Shown: positions 4,684-5,879 of the stretch, one piece after another
Layout: the number at the start of each line of letters is the position of its first letter
Position numbering within the stretch: the first letter of the stretch is position 1
Assembly (NCBI GenBank): GCA_016296235.1
Contig: JAEDJR010000117.1
Coordinates: 1-5,879, forward strand
DNA from: Oscillospiraceae bacterium
GTDB lineage: Bacteria > Bacillota > Clostridia > Oscillospirales > Oscillospiraceae
Direction: 5' to 3'
DNA: 5,879 nt
Made by a program: the position numbers and the translations under genes
The notes under the pieces: generated by a model
What the model was told of the DNA's origin: nothing
What the model saw: only the letters and a program-made list of their open reading frames with translations
Databases searched by the model: none

Positions 4684-5784
4684 ATGGCTTTCGACATGCC
4701 CCGTTACCATGCGCCCGATTTCACGGAAGAAAAATTCCGGAACGCCCCCGACGCCCGCTGGGAAGCGGCGCCCATGGACGGCGTGGCTCCGGAATACTAC
4801 CACAGCACGTCCATGTATCCCGAGTATTTCAAGATCAACGGAACCTGGATGCTGGCCAAGGAAAGCCGCATGGATTCCAGCGTTGTGTACGCAGCTGACG
4901 GAACCCTGCAGGTGGTGGAAAACCGGAATCTCCGCAAGGGCGACCGCGTGATCCTGGGCCGCAGCGAAAACTGCTCGGAAGGCATCTATATGCACTGCCA
5001 CGGCTTTGAGGAGCCGGGCGAAATTCTGGAGGATCAGTTTGTATTCCGTCAGGGCCGCAGCCGCGAGACCTCCTATGCCAGAGACTACGACCGGCTCATC
5101 GAGCTGCTGCGCCATGAAAAAGAGCACGGCAACATTGTCTGGGTCATGGGCCCCGCCTTTGCCTTTGACTATGACGCGAGAAACGCCATGCAGGCTCTGG
5201 TGGAAAACGGCTATGCCCACGGTCTGCTGGCAGGCAACGCCCTGGCCACCCACGATCTGGAGGGCGCCCTCCTGCACACCGCCCTGGGTCAGGACATCTA
5301 TACCCAGAAATCCCAGCCCAACGGCCACTACCACCATCTGGACGTCATCAATAAGGTTCGCCAGAGCGGTTCCATCCCCCAGTTCATTGAAGACTACAAC
5401 ATCGACAACGGCATCATGTACAGCCTCGTGAAGAACCAGGTTCCCTTTGTGCTGACCGGCTCGATTCGCGACGACGGCCCCCTGCCCGAGGTCATCGGCA
5501 ACGCCTATGAAGGCCAGAGCGCCATGCGCGGCATCGTCAAAAAGGCCACCACCGTCATCTGCCTGGCCACCATGCTCCACACCATCGCCACCGGCAATAT
5601 GACCCCCTCCTTCCGCGTGCTGGAGGATGACACCGTCCGTCCGGTTTACCTGTACTGCGTGGACGCCGACGAATTTGTGGTCAACAAGCTGCTGGACCGC
5701 GGCAGCCTCTCCGCAACCACCATTGTCACCAACGTGCAGGACTTTATCTCCATCGTCGCCAAGGGCCTTGGAATCATGAAGTAA
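4684..5784 (+). CDS. Ornithine cyclodeaminase, LOR/SDH (TIGR00300, AgrE/ArgZ C-terminal) type
   Basis: Likely converts L-ornithine to L-proline and ammonia using bound NAD. It is unrelated in sequence to the mu-crystallin type cyclodeaminase. The 366 residues form an N-terminal LOR/SDH conserved region (about 35-110: YPEYFKINGTWMLAKESRMD, then LRKGDRVILG) and a Rossmann-like part. The latter has VWVMGPAFAF (152-161), GNALATHDLEGALL (184-197), GHYHHLDVIN (214-223), GSIRDDGPLPEVI (259-271), ATMLHTIATGNMTPS (295-309) and CVDADEFVVNKLLDRGS (325-341). These match what I recall of the archaeal ornithine cyclodeaminase and the C-terminal half of cyanobacterial AgrE/ArgZ, which makes proline from arginine. 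The gene is 11 nt after arcB with a perfect AGGAGG. The family call is strong; the substrate is inferred from family and context. It is somewhat shorter than the roughly 400-residue archaeal forms. No signal peptide or membrane segment is seen. Confidence 0.85.
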   Translation: MAFDMPRYHAPDFTEEKFRNAPDARWEAAPMDGVAPEYYHSTSMYPEYFKINGTWMLAKESRMDSSVVYAADGTLQVVENRNLRKGDRVILGRSENCSEGIYMHCHGFEEPGEILEDQFVFRQGRSRETSYARDYDRLIELLRHEKEHGNIVWVMGPAFAFDYDARNAMQALVENGYAHGLLAGNALATHDLEGALLHTALGQDIYTQKSQPNGHYHHLDVINKVRQSGSIPQFIEDYNIDNGIMYSLVKNQVPFVLTGSIRDDGPLPEVIGNAYEGQSAMRGIVKKATTVICLATMLHTIATGNMTPSFRVLEDDTVRPVYLYCVDADEFVVNKLLDRGSLSATTIVTNVQDFISIVAKGLGIMK

Positions 5785-5833
5785 CTGCCCACTCCCAACA
5801 AAGGGCCTGTCGCAAAACAGAAATCACCCAATG

Positions 5834-5879
5834 CCTCCCCTACAATAGGGGAGGTGGCCCGCAGGGCCGGAGGGGTGTC
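5834..5879. repeat. Hairpin repeat downstream of the cyclodeaminase gene, cut by the window edge
   Basis: Two hairpins in tandem: CCTCCCCTA/TAGGGGAGG (5834-5842 with 5846-5854, loop CAA) and GGCCC-GCA-GGGCC (5856-5868), followed by GGAGGGGTGTC to the end. The order (GC-rich hairpin, small hairpin, GGAGG, GGGG-TGT) is the same as in the 484-531 arm, suggesting a related repeat family. A matching right arm may lie beyond the window. It lacks a T-run, so a terminator role is not evident. Confidence 0.65.

Noticed and set aside
4669..5580. Minus-strand open frame of 303 codons, antisense to the cyclodeaminase gene
   Set aside because: Same reasons: opposite a conserved gene, biased composition, no recognisable motif.

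Overview
The window looks like a GC-rich Clostridia chromosome, most likely Oscillospiraceae-like. This is inferred from a housekeeping sigma factor of Firmicutes type, strong AGGAGG ribosome binding sites, and intergenic spaces filled with short hairpin-rich repeats typical of those genomes. No sequence search was possible, so the taxon is not firm.

Layout: (1) 1-411 is the C-terminal 136 codons of the primary sigma factor (rpoD/sigA), cut by the window edge. (2) 412-643 lies between convergent genes and holds a perfect 19-bp hairpin and a long imperfect inverted repeat. (3) 644-1888 on the minus strand is a 414-residue AraC-type regulator with a cupin-like sensor and two consecutive AraC DNA-binding domains. 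(4) 1889-2130 is the divergent control region. It contains a striking bipartite dyad: a 14-bp block and a 7-bp block, both repeated in inverted orientation with the same 13-nt spacing. (5) 2131-3393 is arginine deiminase (arcA). (6) 3394-3679 holds a roughly 207-bp composite of hairpins bounded by two exact 24-bp direct repeats, then a possible promoter. (7) 3680-4672 is ornithine carbamoyltransferase (arcB type). (8) 4684-5784 is an ornithine cyclodeaminase of the LOR/SDH (TIGR00300; AgrE/ArgZ C-terminal) type. (9) From 5834 to the window end is another hairpin repeat, cut by the edge.

Together the three enzymes form an arginine catabolic cluster: arginine to citrulline plus ammonia (ArcA), citrulline plus phosphate to ornithine plus carbamoyl phosphate (ArcB), then ornithine to proline plus ammonia (third enzyme). 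Having the cyclodeaminase where carbamate kinase (arcC) or an arginine/ornithine antiporter (arcD) often sits suggests that ornithine is kept and converted to proline, possibly for Stickland-type reduction, rather than exported. The divergent tandem-AraC protein is the obvious candidate regulator, and the bipartite dyad is its obvious candidate operator. This regulator-operator pair is the most interesting feature here.
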